Assembly: GCA_013202725.1 (NCBI GenBank) | Contig: JABMRH010000204.1 | Coordinates: 1 to 6,895, forward strand | Source: Desulfobacteraceae bacterium | GTDB taxonomy: Bacteria; Desulfobacterota; Desulfobacteria; Desulfobacterales; ETH-SRB1 | Direction: 5' to 3' | DNA length: 6,895 nucleotides | Shown: positions 6,556 through 6,895 of the stretch, piece by piece | Layout of the letters: every line of letters begins with the position of its first letter | How positions within the stretch are numbered: position 1 is the first letter of the stretch | Position numbers and translations under genes: made by a program | The notes under the pieces: model-generated | The model's input: the letters and a program-made list of their open reading frames with translations, nothing else | The model's database searches: none | Told to the model about the DNA's origin: nothing

Positions 6556-6584
6556 AGTATTATCTAGATAATTTGTCCTGTCAA
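6556..6584 (-). promoter_or_regulatory. Near-consensus promoter of the ATPase gene
   Basis: On the minus strand, a perfect TTGACA (6579-6584) is followed by a 17-nt spacer and AATACT (6556-6561, 4 of 6 to TATAAT). The A of the ATPase ATG (6547) is 9 nt beyond the last -10 base, so transcription would begin at or within about 3 nt of the start codon. Confidence 0.6.
6559..6572. promoter_or_regulatory. Perfect 14-bp palindrome, candidate operator
   Basis: ATTATCTAGATAAT is a perfect palindrome. It lies between the -35 and -10 boxes and overlaps half of the -10, where a bound repressor would block RNA polymerase. The half-site ATTATC recurs at 6590-6595 and, inverted, at 6633-6638. The regulator is unknown. 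Confidence 0.5.
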
Positions 6585-6589
6585 GCAAA

Positions 6590-6638
6590 ATTATCACGCA
6601 TATGAAAAAATAATTTTCATGGGCAAGCGCATGATAAT
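6590..6638. repeat. Nested imperfect inverted repeat upstream of the ATPase promoter
   Basis: The outer arms ATTATCA (6590-6596) and TGATAAT (6632-6638) are perfect inverted copies, followed inward by CGC (6597-6599) and GCG (6627-6629). Inside them ATGAAAA (6602-6608) and TTTTCAT (6614-6620) form a second perfect pair with a 5-nt loop. The whole could be an operator region, or a palindromic remnant of the kind associated with RAYT transposases. The rest of the 220-nt gap (6548-6767) shows no convincing gene. Confidence 0.45.
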
Positions 6639-6767
6639 TGTTTGAAATTGTTTCCTTCTTATTTCCCAGGCCATATTGAAGCATTTGCCCTTTATTGACC
6701 ATTGATCCTGAAATTGCCAAGTATCCTGTGGAGGTCGTCTGGTAAGGGAGTTAGGGGACGTTGATGA

Positions 6768-6895
6768 CTATGTTAACTTTCTATTTTCCGTTCTTCTGAT
6801 AATTTTTGAAACAGCCGATGTTGATACTCCCAACTGACGCGCTGTCTCTGCAAATGAAATCCCATACTCCTCTACTAAACTGATCGCTAAGTTCG
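6768..6895 (-). CDS. C-terminal end of a RAYT-type (REP-associated) transposase, partial
   Basis: Only the last 41 residues are in the window; the gene continues beyond the right edge. The visible part is a helix-turn-helix: LVEEYGISFAETARQLGVS followed by TSAVSKIIRR, then a short basic tail ending ENRKLT and a TAG at 6768-6770. A domain like this closes many RAYT/TnpA_REP proteins (IS200-related Y1 transposases), where the pattern is an aromatic/basic helix, then AxxLGxSxxAVSxxxxRGE. The catalytic HUH/tyrosine part would lie outside the window, so the family call rests on this tail alone. Another HTH protein is possible. The last residues may be altered by a frameshift. Confidence 0.6.
   Translation of the reverse strand, partial: NLAISLVEEYGISFAETARQLGVSTSAVSKIIRRTENRKLT

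Noticed and set aside
6544..6702. A 52-codon minus-strand open frame whose TGA overlaps the ATPase ATG as ATGA, suggesting a coupled small gene.
   Set aside because: It runs through the inverted repeats and the TTGACA promoter, has no well-spaced Shine-Dalgarno, and its residues look like unselected A+T-rich DNA. If real it would offer an alternative to leaderless translation of the ATPase.

Overview
The window most likely comes from a moderately A+T-rich Gram-negative bacterium. I favour the Desulfobacterota (the old sulfate-reducing Deltaproteobacteria). The evidence is the gene order phoH / 7TM-HD phosphohydrolase / ybeY, the style of these proteins (for example the TNVIAFPM block of YbeY), and the tail of a REP-associated (RAYT-type) transposase at the right edge. 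The lineage is an inference from recalled family features, not a search result.

Left part (1-3977): a tightly packed minus-strand operon reads phoH (2777-3784), a 7TM-HD phosphohydrolase of the PgpH/YqfF family (394-2790) and ybeY (51-494). PhoH and YbeY belong to RNA metabolism and rRNA maturation. The HD protein is a membrane phosphodiesterase; its best-known relatives hydrolyse cyclic di-AMP. The genes overlap by 14 and 101 nt. The end of ybeY runs into two facing arrays of 7-nt repeats, whose transcript should fold into a long wobble-rich hairpin followed by a U-rich stretch. This is a plausible terminator made of microsatellite DNA.

Middle part (3785-4534): a 193-bp divergent intergenic region carries a candidate promoter in each direction. 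A plus-strand cvpA-family membrane protein gene follows (3978-4496), with a good Shine-Dalgarno site. It converges on the next unit.

Right part (4535-6895): a minus-strand two-gene unit encodes an AAA-family ATPase with a C-terminal DUF4143 nuclease-like domain (5402-6547) and a calcineurin-like metallophosphoesterase (4535-5401). The ATPase has a near-consensus promoter that would give a leaderless or almost leaderless mRNA, with a perfect 14-bp palindrome between its -35 and -10 boxes. The metallophosphoesterase needs residues upstream of its first standard start codon to have its metal site. Its only plausible initiation codon is ATT, directly after the ATPase TGA and in the same frame, with a well-placed Shine-Dalgarno sequence. 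The window ends in the last 41 codons of a helix-turn-helix protein that looks like the C-terminus of a RAYT transposase.

The left operon and cvpA look like ordinary core genome. The ATPase / phosphoesterase pair beside a transposase is the accessory part, and it is the most interesting place to look.
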